Positions 34,701-43,907 of a stretch of 64,000 bases of DNA are shown piece after piece. How positions within the stretch are numbered: position 1 is the stretch's first letter; each line of letters begins with the position of its first letter. The notes beneath the pieces were generated by a model, which saw only the letters and a program-made list of their open reading frames with translations, did no database searches and was not told where the DNA came from. Source of the stretch: JAFAXA01 sp963777325 (GTDB lineage: Bacteria; Pseudomonadota; Alphaproteobacteria; Acetobacterales; Acetobacteraceae); the NCBI GenBank assembly GCA_963777325.1, contig CAVZQE010000020.1, forward strand, positions 434,001 to 498,000, read 5' to 3'. The position numbers and the translations under genes are program-made.

Positions 34701-35320
34701 TACGGGAACAGCCTTCCGGTGGCCCAGCCCCGATCGCCTTGCTCATAGACCGTGCGGTCATGCAAGCGGAACGGCATGTCTTGCCAGAACTCGAAGCGGT
34801 GCGGGACGACCCGGTAGCCGGACCAATAAGGCGGACGCGGGATCTCCTCGCCGGGGTAGCGCGCCTCGCACTCGGCCAGACGATCCTCAAGCTCCTGCCG
34901 AGCGGCAAGCGGCCTCGACTGGGCGGATGCCCAGGCTCCAAGGCGCGAGAGACGAGGACGGCTTTTGAAGTAGGCATCGGCCTCCTCGGCCGAAACCGGA
35001 CCAACCGCCCCCTCGACACGGATCTGACGCCGCAACGACTTCCAGTGAAACAGCAACGCCACGTGAGAGTTGGCGGCCAGTTCCACGCCCTTGCGGCTTT
35101 CCTGGTTGGTGTAGAAGACAAACCCGCGCGCCGTGACGTTCGGCTGATCCACCCCCTTCAGCAGCACCATCCGCAGCGACGGACGGCCGTCCGGGGTGGC
35201 GGTGGCCAGCGCCATCGCGTTCGGATCGTTGGGCTCCTTCTCTGTCGCTTCCCGCATCCACGCGGAGAAGCGGTCGAAAGGGTCTGCTTGTGTGTCGCCC
35301 GAATTCTGAGTGTCTTGCAT
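34700..35320 (-). CDS. pdxH: Pyridoxamine 5'-phosphate oxidase
   Basis: FMN enzyme making pyridoxal 5'-phosphate, in the cytosol. The 206-residue product contains MALATATPDGRPSLRMVLLKG, the FMN-binding FVFYTNQESRKGVELAAN and FHWKSLRRQIRVEG. The C-terminal signature reads EFWQDMPFRLHDRTVYE. I chose the ATG at 35320 over the frame start at 35356. It is divergent from fabI, and its stop overlaps the start of the phosphotransferase remnant. Confidence 0.95.
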   Translation of the reverse strand: MQDTQNSGDTQADPFDRFSAWMREATEKEPNDPNAMALATATPDGRPSLRMVLLKGVDQPNVTARGFVFYTNQESRKGVELAANSHVALLFHWKSLRRQIRVEGAVGPVSAEEADAYFKSRPRLSRLGAWASAQSRPLAARQELEDRLAECEARYPGEEIPRPPYWSGYRVVPHRFEFWQDMPFRLHDRTVYEQGDRGWATGRLFP

Positions 35321-35439
35321 AGTCACGAGTCTGCCGCCGAGCGCCCCGCGCGCCAAGCGCCCTTTGCGGACGGCTCTTGCTCCCTTCCGTGACCCTGTGC
35401 CACCACGGGATGGAGCATCGACCCGAGTAGGAACCGACC

Positions 35440-36282
35440 ATGACCGATGAACCGGCGAAGTCGCCCCACACGGGTATCTTCATGCGCGGCAAGCGCGGCC
35501 TCGTCATGGGCATCGCCAATGACCGGTCGATCGCCTGGGGGATAGCCGCTTCATGCGCGGCACAGGGCGCGGAGCTCGCGTTCACCTTCCAGGGCGAAGC
35601 GCTGGAACGCCGCGTCCGGCCGCTGGCCGAAAGCGTCGGAAGCGGCCTTGTCTTTCCCTGCGACGTTGGCGACGGCTCAAGCATCGACGCCGCCTTCGCG
35701 GCGCTCGGACAGTACTGGGACCGGCTCGACTTCCTGGTCCACGCGATCGGCTTCGCGGACAAGGCCTATCTTCGGGGCCGGTATCTGGACACGCCCCGGG
35801 AGGTTTTTCTGCAGGCGCTCGATATTTCGGCCTTCTCCTTCACCGCCGTCTGCCAGCGGGCCGTGCCGATGATGCGCCCGGGAGGTTCGCTGCTGACGCT
35901 CTCGTATCTCGGGGCCGAGCGGGTTGTGCCGCACTACAATGTCATGGGCATCGCCAAGGCCGCTCTGGAAGCCTCCGTCCGCTATCTGGCCGCCGATCTG
36001 GGCGGGAGCGGTATCCGGGTGAACGCCATCAGCGCCGGCCCCATCAAAACGCTCGCCGCGAGCGGAATCGGCGATTTCCGCTACATCCTGCGCTGGAACC
36101 AGTTGAACGCTCCCATGGAGCGGAACGTCACGGTGCAGGATGTCGGCGGCGCGGGCTTGTATCTGCTTTCCGATCTCGCTTCCGGCGTCACCGGCGAGGT
36201 GCATCATGTCGATTGCGGCTACCATATCGTTGGCATGAAAAATCCCGCCGCCCCGGACATCGCCACCGTGACCGACAGCTGA
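35440..36282 (+). CDS. fabI: Enoyl-ACP reductase FabI
   Basis: NADH-dependent reductase of the last step in fatty-acid elongation, cytosolic. The 280-residue SDR protein has the FabI-type cofactor loop GLVMGIANDRSIAWG and LDFLVHAIGFA. The catalytic pair is Y166 and K173 (HYNVMGIAK), with Tyr156 in the FabI-specific SYLGAE. RVNAISAGPIKTLAASGI follows. It is 12 nt upstream of aroC in the same direction, so they are probably co-transcribed. Confidence 0.95.
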   Translation: MTDEPAKSPHTGIFMRGKRGLVMGIANDRSIAWGIAASCAAQGAELAFTFQGEALERRVRPLAESVGSGLVFPCDVGDGSSIDAAFAALGQYWDRLDFLVHAIGFADKAYLRGRYLDTPREVFLQALDISAFSFTAVCQRAVPMMRPGGSLLTLSYLGAERVVPHYNVMGIAKAALEASVRYLAADLGGSGIRVNAISAGPIKTLAASGIGDFRYILRWNQLNAPMERNVTVQDVGGAGLYLLSDLASGVTGEVHHVDCGYHIVGMKNPAAPDIATVTDS

Positions 36283-36294
36283 CACCCTCTCGCC

Positions 36295-37398
36295 ATGTCC
36301 CACAACACTTTCGGCCACCTGTTCCGTGTGACCACGTGGGGCGAAAGTCACGGCCCCGCCATCGGCTGCGTCGTCGATGGCTGCCCCCCTCGCCTGCCTT
36401 TGACGGAAGCCGACATCCAGCCCTGGCTCGACCGTCGCCGGCCCGGCCAGTCGCGCTTTACGACCCAGAGACAGGAGCCCGATCAGGTCCGCATCCTTTC
36501 GGGCGTGTTCGAGGGCGTGACAACCGGGACGCCGATCGCGCTCGTCATCGACAATGTCGACCAGCGCACCAAGGATTACGGCGACATCGCCGCCCGCTTC
36601 CGCCCCGGCCACGCCGACCTGACATACGAGCTGAAATATGGCGTCCGGGACTATCGCGGCGGCGGCCGCAGCTCGGCGCGGGAGACGGCGATGCGGGTCG
36701 CCGCCGGCGCGATCGCGAGACGGGTGCTCGGCAACGGCCTCCGGATACGCGGCGCGCTGGTGCAGATCGGTTCCCGAAGGATCGACCGTTCGCGCTGGGA
36801 CTGGGCAGCCCTCGGCGACAATCCTTTCTTCTGCCCCGATCCTGTCGCCGCGACCGAATGGGAAACATATCTCGGCGACGTGCGGAAGGCCGGGTCGTCG
36901 GTCGGCGCGGTGATCGAGGTCGTGGCGGAAGGGGTGCCGCCCGGGCTGGGAGCGCCGGTCTACGCCAAGCTCGACGCCGATCTCGCATCCGCTCTGATGG
37001 GGATCAATGCCGTGAAAGGCGTCGAGATTGGCGACGGCTTCGCGGCGGCCGCCTGGAGCGGCGAGGAGAACGCGGACGAGATGCGCATGCATGACGGCGT
37101 CGTGTCGTTCGGCTCCAATCACGCGGGCGGCGTCCTTGGCGGCATTTCGACAGGACAGCCCGTGGTCGCCCGGTTCGCGGTCAAGCCGACCAGTTCGATC
37201 CTGACGCCGCGAAAATCGGTGGATCGCCTGGGGACTGACGTCGAGGTCGCAACGAGGGGACGCCACGACCCTTGCGTCGGCATCCGCGCCGTTCCGGTCG
37301 GGGAGGCGATGGTCGCCTGCGTGCTCGCCGACCACCTGCTGCGCCACCGGGCGCAGAACCCTGACGCGCCCGAGACGGCCAGGTTGCCGCGCAACTAG
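36295..37398 (+). CDS. aroC: Chorismate synthase
   Basis: FMN-dependent lyase making chorismate from 5-enolpyruvylshikimate 3-phosphate, cytosolic. The 367-residue product starts MSHNTFGHLFRVTTWGESHG and has FRPGHADLTYELKYGVRDYRGGGRSSARETA (conserved parts PGHADLTY and GGGRSSARETA). It also has GSNHAGGVLGGISTGQPV and the C-terminal GRHDPCVGIRAVPVGEAM. The fold is complete. It follows fabI closely, and a weak hairpin (CCGGA with TCCGG) lies about 20 nt after its stop. Confidence 0.97.
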   Translation: MSHNTFGHLFRVTTWGESHGPAIGCVVDGCPPRLPLTEADIQPWLDRRRPGQSRFTTQRQEPDQVRILSGVFEGVTTGTPIALVIDNVDQRTKDYGDIAARFRPGHADLTYELKYGVRDYRGGGRSSARETAMRVAAGAIARRVLGNGLRIRGALVQIGSRRIDRSRWDWAALGDNPFFCPDPVAATEWETYLGDVRKAGSSVGAVIEVVAEGVPPGLGAPVYAKLDADLASALMGINAVKGVEIGDGFAAAAWSGEENADEMRMHDGVVSFGSNHAGGVLGGISTGQPVVARFAVKPTSSILTPRKSVDRLGTDVEVATRGRHDPCVGIRAVPVGEAMVACVLADHLLRHRAQNPDAPETARLPRN

Positions 37399-37486
37399 GC
37401 GCCTGCTGGAAAGCAATCGCCGGAACACCTCCGGTTTCACAAACCATTGACTATTCGTCCGGCTCCCGCACGGAGAGAATGGCAAC

Positions 37487-38701
37487 ATGGAACCTGATCC
37501 ATCGACGTTCGATCTGGCAGCCCTCGATGCGTTTGTCGCGCTTGTGGGAGAGGCGCGGTGGCGCAAGCGCATCGCTGAGATCAGCCGCGTTGCCGATAGG
37601 GGACCGCGAGCGAGCAAGGCCATCCTGCAGCGGCACGCAACCGAGCTTGCGATCGAGCGGCTGCGCCGACGGCTAAACCGGGAACCGACGGCCCCCGAAC
37701 GGCGCGTAGCGGTCCTCGCGGCCGAGGCTGCCCGGCTCGCCGAAACGCTGCACCCGGAAGGACGGGACCGGCTGCTCGATCGCTTGAATGAATCGACCCG
37801 GGACCAGGCGACCCTTATTCCGCTTCTGCACGTGCTCCGGACGGCGGCGGTCCAGCGTGCCAGAGGCTTCGAGGTGCTGTTTGCCGGACTGGAGGACGGG
37901 GCTTCCTTCGACTTGCTGCTTGTCCGGAATGGCGTCGAAGCCGAAGTCGTGTGCGACGTCGTGTCCGCGGAGGACGGGCGGGGCGTTCACCGCGGCGCTT
38001 GGTTCCGCCTCGCGGATCGCATCGATCCGGATCTGCAGACCTGGCTTTCGGCCCATCCCGGCCGCTACCTCCTCAAAATGACGCTGCCCCTGGGCTTGCA
38101 GGGCGATGTTCATGGTTCCGACGACGAAGGGGATGGCCTCGCGCGGCTGCACGACCGCATCCGTGCAATGCTTGCCGACCGGCAGCGCCTCGCACAGGAT
38201 CCAGCTTGCGTGCTCCGTCTCGACCCGCTCCTGCTTGCCGCGGCGCAGGCCGATGAACTCGGGCTCGTGTCCTCGCTGCGCCGTGAGTTCGGGCCGGAGG
38301 CGCATTTGTCTGTCACCGCCGGCGGGGACGGCATCTTCGTCATGGCCGCGCGGGCGGGCCGCGAGAACGAAGTGGCGGCGGCGATCAAGAAGCGAATGGC
38401 GGTCGTCGCTCCGGCCCGGTTGAGCGGGACGCGGCCGGGCATCCTCGCCATGTTCATCGACGATACGGACCGGGCCGAATGGCAAGGCCTGCGGGAGCGC
38501 TTGGACCTGGAGGGAGAAGCCAGGCAATTCCTGACTCTGTCCGAAGCGCGCTCGGTGGTCGCGGTGAGCTATACGTCGCGACTGGAGCTCTTCGGCGTTT
38601 CGATCGACACTGCGGAAACGGCGGATTTGCGCTTCCGCAATCCGTCCCACCCGGCCGCGAAAACTGTTGCGCTGGCCCCTGCCGTCCTGTCCTCGACGTA
38701 A
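37487..38701 (+). CDS. Conserved hypothetical protein, 404 residues
   Basis: I do not recognise the family. The product is soluble with no signal peptide or TM segment. Its first 130 residues are highly charged and probably helical (RRLNREPTAPERRVAVLAAEAARLAETL, in parts). An alpha/beta middle follows with FDLLLVRNGVEAEVVCDVVSAEDGR, and the C terminus has RPGILAMFIDDTDRAEWQGL. The middle segment has a vague resemblance to nuclease-like folds, but I see no complete catalytic set. The ATG has GGAGAG upstream. The next gene is 105 nt downstream, so it probably stands alone. Confidence 0.75.
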   Translation: MEPDPSTFDLAALDAFVALVGEARWRKRIAEISRVADRGPRASKAILQRHATELAIERLRRRLNREPTAPERRVAVLAAEAARLAETLHPEGRDRLLDRLNESTRDQATLIPLLHVLRTAAVQRARGFEVLFAGLEDGASFDLLLVRNGVEAEVVCDVVSAEDGRGVHRGAWFRLADRIDPDLQTWLSAHPGRYLLKMTLPLGLQGDVHGSDDEGDGLARLHDRIRAMLADRQRLAQDPACVLRLDPLLLAAAQADELGLVSSLRREFGPEAHLSVTAGGDGIFVMAARAGRENEVAAAIKKRMAVVAPARLSGTRPGILAMFIDDTDRAEWQGLRERLDLEGEARQFLTLSEARSVVAVSYTSRLELFGVSIDTAETADLRFRNPSHPAAKTVALAPAVLSST

Positions 38702-38806
38702 TCCCTGCCCTTCGCTCGTAAGCCAATGATTTCCAGACCAGAAACTCCTATAAGAGATCCACGTTTTTGCACCTGCGATATTGCAACACACAAATTGGAG
38801 CCGGAA

Positions 38807-39013
38807 ATGTCGGACGGGGATTACGCGAGGAAACTCGACGAGCTCGAGCGTCTGCTGAACGATCCCGACGTTCCCATGGAGCCTGGTCTGGTGTGGTCGC
38901 TGCTGGATGAGATCAGCGAGGCCAGCGTCTACCCCGACACCCTCAGCGGAGGGTCTGCAGCGCAGGCATCCGCTCAAGGGAGCGGTCATGACGGAACAGC
39001 AGCACCACGATGA
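38807..39013 (+). CDS. Small conserved protein (about 68 residues)
   Basis: Soluble, acidic small protein reading MSDGDYARKLDELERLLNDP, then DVPMEPGLVWSLLDEIS. I recall similar short proteins in alphaproteobacteria but know no function. The ATG at 38807 has TTGGAG at good spacing and is preferred over the frame-open ATG at 38726. The region upstream is AT-rich (TATAAG near 38749). The last 24 codons overlap the 3' end of the convergent MFS gene by 71 nt and are Gly/Ser/Ala-rich, so the natural C terminus may be shorter in relatives. Confidence 0.65.
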   Translation: MSDGDYARKLDELERLLNDPDVPMEPGLVWSLLDEISEASVYPDTLSGGSAAQASAQGSGHDGTAAPR

Positions 39014-40266
39014 GGCCGACCGTCGCGGAGGCTGCGATCGCTAGCAGCCCGCTCATGAAGCTCCCTGTATAGTCTTTCAGCCACCCCATCGCGAACGGGC
39101 CAAGAAAGCCCGCCAGATTGCCGATAGCGTTGATTATCGCGATTCCCGCCGCCGCCCCGGACCCGGAGAGAAAGGCCGTCGGCAACGTCCAGAAGACGGG
39201 GAGCGCCCCGAAGACGCCGATCGATGCGACACATAGAAAGAGCATTTTGACCGCCGGAGCCTCCACGATCGCCGCGATCGCGATCCCGATTGCAGCCGCG
39301 GCCAGGGCCAGCGCCATGTGACCCTTCCGCTCCACGTGACGGTCTGAGCTGCGCGAGAAGGCGATCATGGCGGCCGTCCCGAGCAGATAGGGGATCGCGG
39401 CGACCCAGCCCGTCTCCCGATCAGTCAGGCCGAACCCCTTGACGATCGTCGGCAGGAAAAAGCCGACGCCATACAGGCCCGCGACAGTGCCGAAATAAAT
39501 GACCGCAAGAGCCAGCACGCGGGGATTGGTCAGGCTCTGGCCGATCGTCAGGTACTGCGCCCGCTGCCGCTGCGCCTTTTCCTGCTCCACCGTGGCGCTG
39601 ATCCAGTTCCGCTCTTCGTCGTCGAGCCAGTTCGCGTCGGCCGGCCGGTCGGTCATGAAGCCGATCACGGCGAAGGCGAGAATAACCGCCGGTACGGCCT
39701 CAAGGATGAACAGCCATTGCCAGCCCGCGAGCCCCCACCCTTTCACGCCGAGCAGGTAACCCGAAATCGGCGATCCGATCAGGGACGAAAGCGGCACCGC
39801 GGCCATAAACAGCCCGACGATCCTCGCGCGATAAATGCCCGGAAACCAGAAGGTAAGATAAAGAATGATGCCGGGAAAGAATCCGGCTTCGGCGGCGCCC
39901 AGGAGCAACCGCAAGAAGTAGAAGGTGTAGACGCTGGACAGACCGGTCAGCTTCGCGATCTGCGGAATGAAGGCCATGGCGCCGGACAGTATGCCCCAGG
40001 TGAACATGATCCGCGCGATCCAGACGCGTGCGCCCAGCCGGTCGAGAGCGAGGTTGGACGGCACTTCAAAGGCGAAATAGCTCAGGAAGAATATCCCCGC
40101 GCCCAAGCCGAAGGCCGTTTCGGAGATCCCTAGGGCCTGAACTCATTTCGAGCTTGGCAAACCCGACATTGACCCGATCCAGATAGGCCGCAAGGTAGCA
40201 GAGCACGAGCAGCGGAACGAGCCGCCACGTCAACTTTGCGATTGTGCGCTTCTCGATCGCGTGCAT
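38943..40266 (-). pseudogene. MFS transporter (anion:cation symporter type), frameshifted
   Basis: Carboxylate-type MFS permease of the ACS family. The N-terminal frame starts at ATG 40266 (HAIEKRTIAKLTWRLVPLLV), with the first TM and LDRVNVGFAKLEM. Frame is lost near 40131-40138, where one base in TCAGGCCC is extra. The next frame continues LGISETAFGLGAGIFFLSYF and all later TMs to 38943, with the ACS-type loop RADWNWL-like DRPADANWLDDEERNW. The joined length is about 441 codons, normal for the family. Substrate unknown. Confidence 0.85.
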
Positions 40267-40457
40267 GGCAGCAGCCTCCCAGCCACTCTGGTCCGTGGCA
40301 ATCGACCCGAGCCTTAGCCGCCCTTGCTGCATCTTTCCAGGACCGGCGGTCGGCTCGCGGGCAGGCTGAACGGGAAGATGGCCGCCATGCATTCTTCGCC
40401 GCAACCACTCAGAGGGATGAGCGTTCGGCCCGCTCATCCCACGTTTGGAGACAGTTG

Positions 40458-40655
40458 ATGAGGCCACCGATTGCCCGAGCCCTTCTCGCCGCCATCGTCG
40501 TTACGCTCAGCTTGGCGGCATGCAACGAGGGGCCGGCCGAGCGTACCGGCAAGAAGATCGACAATGCAGGCCAGAGCCTGCGGGACGCCGTCAATCCGCC
40601 CTCGGGGCCGGCCCAAAGCCTTGGACGCTCCATCGATCGCGCGACCGGTCAGTGA
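40458..40655 (+). CDS. Small lipoprotein (entericidin-like)
   Basis: 65-residue predicted lipoprotein. A short hydrophobic leader ends in the lipobox LAAC, followed by a hydrophilic, helix-prone tail (GKKIDNAGQSLRDAV, ending SLGRSIDRATGQ). The tail pattern resembles entericidin-type and other small alphaproteobacterial envelope lipoproteins; no function can be assigned. ATG 40458 has TTTGGAG upstream. A strong terminator follows the stop, shared with the convergent csbD-like gene. Confidence 0.7.
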   Translation: MRPPIARALLAAIVVTLSLAACNEGPAERTGKKIDNAGQSLRDAVNPPSGPAQSLGRSIDRATGQ

Positions 40656-40660
40656 CACGA

Positions 40661-40694
40661 GAGGCGCCGCCAACGGAAGCGGCGCCTCTTCCTT
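40661..40694. terminator. Bidirectional intrinsic terminator
   Basis: GAGGCGCCGC (40661-40670) pairs perfectly with GCGGCGCCTC (40679-40688) over an 8-nt loop. TTCCTT follows on the plus strand. It sits between the convergent lipoprotein gene (stop 40655) and the CsbD-family gene (stop 40708), so it can end transcription in both directions. The T-run is short. Confidence 0.75.
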
Positions 40695-40707
40695 GGTCCC
40701 TCGGAAC

Positions 40708-40884
40708 TTAGCTCTTGCGCTTCGCCGCATCCTTGGCGCCGCCGGCGGCATTCTGCACCTTCCCAGCGCCCTTTTCGGCCTTGCCTTCAGCCTTGAGCTT
40801 GGTGTCGCCGGTCATCTTTCCGGCGGCCTCCTTCACGGAGCCTTTCGCCTGCTTGGCCGCGCCGGACACCCAATTCTTATCCAT
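40708..40884 (-). CDS. CsbD-family stress-response protein
   Basis: 58-residue highly charged protein reading MDKNWVSGAAKQAKGSVKEA, then AGKMTGDTKLKAEGKAEKGA and GKVQNAAGGAKDAAKRKS. This is the typical CsbD repeat pattern of Lys/Ala/Gly with GK. The family is induced by general stress in many bacteria and its biochemical role is unknown. It is soluble and probably disordered. Start at ATG 40884; the longer upstream frame is not coding-like. Confidence 0.9.
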   Translation of the reverse strand: MDKNWVSGAAKQAKGSVKEAAGKMTGDTKLKAEGKAEKGAGKVQNAAGGAKDAAKRKS

Positions 40885-41012
40885 GAGCCTTTCCCTTCTG
40901 AAATGATTGCTGTCTACAGCGCAACGGCACGCCCGACCCGCGGTTGCACGATGCCTCACGGAAAATCGAACAGCCCGGGCAGGGCGACCCGAGCAGCTCC
41001 GGCCGGTCTCGC

Positions 41013-42065
41013 TCAGTCCGACCGAGCGGCATCCCACCCCCAGTCGCACGCGGTCGAATCGGGAGTTGACGCCTGTAGGCAGCGCGCGAGGCGGGCCGTT
41101 GCGATCGCCGCACCCCGGGCGTTCAGGTGAGAGTAGCCGTCACCGAAGAAGCGGTCCGGCCAATGTGGCAGAAGCTCGGCCGCAACCGAGAATCCCGGGT
41201 ATCGCGCCGCGTAGACCGCGAGGTAGGCCGCGAAGCCCGCCCGCACGCCGGGACTGGACGCCGCGAACGTTGCCTCGTTCACGGGCATGGCAACGAAACG
41301 CACCGGTATCCCTCGGTCCGCAGCGAGCGCCAACAGGCGATCGAAGTAGTGGTCCAGCACGGGGTCCGGGCGGAAATCGCTCATCCAGCCTTCCATCGCG
41401 ACATCACTCGAGCCGTCGCTCGTCCCGAACTCGTACTGTCCCCTTGTTTGCAGCACGGTCGCGAGTACGCGGCGATTGCCCGCGTAGCGGAGCGCCCCGC
41501 CCGCGTGCAGCAGGCTGTCCATGTACATGGCCGGAAAACACACCGCATACAGCCACGACCGCAGCCCGTCCGGCGCCGCGCTGTGCAAGCGGTCGCTGAG
41601 CGCATGATCGCCGAGCCGCGCGGCGACACGGCTGACCTCGTCCACCTCCGAGCGTCCGAGCAGCCCGAACCGTACCGACCGCTCCCAAAACGTGTCCGCG
41701 TGCGTCAGGTGCTGCGCGTTGTAGGAGAGGATGACGCGACTTGGCGGGTGTGGGCATCGCATGGCCCGCCGCAGCAGAAAATAGCCCTCGATGGGGCCGC
41801 CGCCGCCTATTGCGAGGTTTGCAGTCGGGACCGGCAGCTTGCTCGCGACGATGTCGGCAGCGGCGCGGGAGTCACCGATGACGACAATGCTTCCGAGATC
41901 GCAGGTCTGAAGCATGATGCGCTTGGCTAGGAAGGACGGATACTCCCGGTCGAAAAACGCGAGCGGGGCAAGCGCGACCCAAGCCCACACGAGCGCCAGG
42001 GCGACCGCCATCGCCCCGACGCTCGCCTCGGCATAGCCTCGCGGAGAAAGAGAGTTCTGCGTCAC
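41013..42065 (-). CDS. SGNH/GDSL-like membrane-anchored protein, MBOAT partner
   Basis: 350-residue protein with one N-terminal TM (AMAVALALVWAWVALAPLAFF). A periplasmic SGNH-like domain follows, with the block I nucleophile VVIGDSRAAAD and the block V Asp/His region DGYSHLNARGAA. Such proteins pair with MBOAT acyltransferases, as AlgJ/AlgX do with AlgI, and complete acyl transfer to a polymer in the periplasm. I chose the GTG at 42065, just after the MBOAT stop at 42073. It is the last gene of a five-gene operon. Confidence 0.75.
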   Translation of the reverse strand: MTQNSLSPRGYAEASVGAMAVALALVWAWVALAPLAFFDREYPSFLAKRIMLQTCDLGSIVVIGDSRAAADIVASKLPVPTANLAIGGGGPIEGYFLLRRAMRCPHPPSRVILSYNAQHLTHADTFWERSVRFGLLGRSEVDEVSRVAARLGDHALSDRLHSAAPDGLRSWLYAVCFPAMYMDSLLHAGGALRYAGNRRVLATVLQTRGQYEFGTSDGSSDVAMEGWMSDFRPDPVLDHYFDRLLALAADRGIPVRFVAMPVNEATFAASSPGVRAGFAAYLAVYAARYPGFSVAAELLPHWPDRFFGDGYSHLNARGAAIATARLARCLQASTPDSTACDWGWDAARSD

Positions 42066-42072
42066 GTATTGC

Positions 42073-43608
42073 TCAGAACTGGAAATAGAGGAATTCGCTC
42101 GTGCCCCCGACGGTGAGCAAGGCGACCAGCGCCCCGAGCCCAAAGGCGATCGCGGACGGCAGGCTCAAGCGCCACCGCAGCCAGGGCAGCGGCCCCGGTG
42201 CGATGCGGCCGAGAGCCGGCTGATAGAGCGCCATGATCTGCTGGGTGTTGGGCAAGAACCAGACAATGCCGTACAGGACGGCGAGGCAGGCCAGCTCGCG
42301 GGTCGCCTTGGCCGCCTCCGGAGCCGTCGCGGGCGAAGCGGCGAAACCGTGCAGTCCCAGCATCCCGGCAAGCATGTCGCCCGCGGCGGCGAGCGACGGC
42401 GCCCGGAAGAAGACGAAGGCGACGCAGGCGCAGAGATAGGTCAGCGCCACATACAGGATGTGCAGAAGCGGTCCATCCGCGCGGGCGTAGCGGCCGCCGA
42501 AAATCCGCCGAGCATGATTGGTCGCGATATACGCTCCGTGCAGCAAGCCGAAAACGAGATACTGCAAACCGCTGCCGTGCCATATCCCGGCCAGAGCCAT
42601 CGTCATCATCGTCGGCAGCAGGAGCAGGCTTGAGAACCCTCCGGGCGTTGTAGTCGCCCTTCGCGAGCAGTCCTTTCCGCGAAGCGCGCGCCGGCGCGTC
42701 ACCGCCATCGCCATCGGATTGAATAGGTAAAGCGTGATGTAGCGGGTCAGCGTCATGTGGAAGCGCTGCCAGTAATCGATGATGCCGGTCGCCTTGTAAG
42801 GCGAGTTGAAGTTCAGCGGGAAACGGACATTGAACATGCGAGCCAGGCCGATCGCCATGTCCGAGTAGCCGGAGAAGTCGAAATAAAGCTGCATCGAGTA
42901 GAGCAGCACGGCAATCCAGGAAGCGACGAAGCCGATGCCTTGCGCCTGACCGAAGCCCGCCTGCACCGAGGCGGAGAGTGGATCAGCCAGCAGAGTCTTC
43001 TTGAGCAGGCCGATGACGAAGATTGTCGCCCCGACACACAGATTCTGCCCGGACAACCGGTACGTCGCGGGGTCCGCGAATTGCGGCATGATTTCGCGAT
43101 TGTGCAGAATGGGTCCGGCAATCAGATGTGGGAAGAACGTCACGAACAGCACGTAGCTCAGCAAACCCCGGTCACGGGCGACGCCCTGCCGCACGTCCAC
43201 GAGGTAGCCGATCTGGGTGAACGTGAAGAAGGATATGCCGAGCGGCAACACCGTCGCGGCGAACGGGAGATCGAGCACGCCCCACGCGCGAAGGCAGCCC
43301 AGCAACGAGGCGAGATATTTGAACCAGACGAGCAGGGCGAGGTTGGCTGCGATACCGCCGGCCAGGAGCCCGCTTTGCAAGCGCGGGCGCACGCTGGCGG
43401 CCGCAATCAGGTGACCGCAGGCGAAGTTGAACGCGATCGAGCCGAGCAGCAGCACGACGAAGGGCGGGTTCCACCAGCCGTAGAAGCAGACGGACGCGAG
43501 CACGAGCCAGCACGCGGCGGTGGAGCGTCCGGCCAGGGCCGCGACATGGAATCCGAGCAGCGCCACCGGAAGGAACGCGAACAGGAAGGCGTAGGAGTTG
43601 AACAGCAT
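42073..43608 (-). CDS. MBOAT-family O-acyltransferase (AlgI/DltB-like)
   Basis: 511-residue polytopic membrane protein with about 11 hydrophobic segments. It opens MLFNSYAFLFAFLPVALLGF and shows the AlgI/DltB blocks LPLGISFFTFTQIGYLVDV, FDFSGYSDMAIGLARMF and YWQRFHMTLTRYI. The catalytic His is in ALAGIWHGSGLQYLVFGLLHG (parts). The enzyme takes an acyl group from a cytosolic donor and passes it across the membrane. The adjacent ACP gene suggests that donor is acyl-ACP. Confidence 0.9.
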   Translation of the reverse strand: MLFNSYAFLFAFLPVALLGFHVAALAGRSTAACWLVLASVCFYGWWNPPFVVLLLGSIAFNFACGHLIAAASVRPRLQSGLLAGGIAANLALLVWFKYLASLLGCLRAWGVLDLPFAATVLPLGISFFTFTQIGYLVDVRQGVARDRGLLSYVLFVTFFPHLIAGPILHNREIMPQFADPATYRLSGQNLCVGATIFVIGLLKKTLLADPLSASVQAGFGQAQGIGFVASWIAVLLYSMQLYFDFSGYSDMAIGLARMFNVRFPLNFNSPYKATGIIDYWQRFHMTLTRYITLYLFNPMAMAVTRRRALRGKDCSRRATTTPGGFSSLLLLPTMMTMALAGIWHGSGLQYLVFGLLHGAYIATNHARRIFGGRYARADGPLLHILYVALTYLCACVAFVFFRAPSLAAAGDMLAGMLGLHGFAASPATAPEAAKATRELACLAVLYGIVWFLPNTQQIMALYQPALGRIAPGPLPWLRWRLSLPSAIAFGLGALVALLTVGGTSEFLYFQF

Positions 43609-43636
43609 CGCCGCCGATCCGGGTTCGGTGGCCGGG

Positions 43637-43888
43637 TCAGGCGGCCTGCGGGAGCTTGGAGCGGATCAAGCGGGCCAGATCGCCGACGTTTCGCAACTCT
43701 TCCATCTCGGCGGTCCGGAACTTGATGCCGAAGTCGCGTTCGATCTCCACGACTAGAAAGATGTGATTCATCGAGTCCCACTCCGGCACGTCCTCCGCGG
43801 TCGTTGCCGGCGTCAGCAGGATAAAGTCGTTCCCAAGCGTCTCCTGGAATATGCGGTTCAGTCTGGGAATGAGCGCAGCATCGTCCAT
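43637..43888 (-). CDS. Acyl carrier protein
   Basis: 83-residue discrete carrier with the phosphopantetheine site PEWDSMNHIFLVVEIERDFG, attachment Ser39, and the helix-2 acidic face. It is not the fatty-acid AcpP type (no DSLD sequence), which fits a dedicated pathway. It lies between the VOC gene and the MBOAT gene. In FkbH-type systems the HAD enzyme loads such a carrier with a glyceryl group. Confidence 0.92.
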   Translation of the reverse strand: MDDAALIPRLNRIFQETLGNDFILLTPATTAEDVPEWDSMNHIFLVVEIERDFGIKFRTAEMEELRNVGDLARLIRSKLPQAA

Positions 43889-43907
43889 CGGTCCGTCCTT
43901 GCCTGGA

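Noticed and set aside
37420..37437. Intrinsic terminator after aroC
   Set aside because: The stem is only five pairs with three T residues, too weak to list as a feature.
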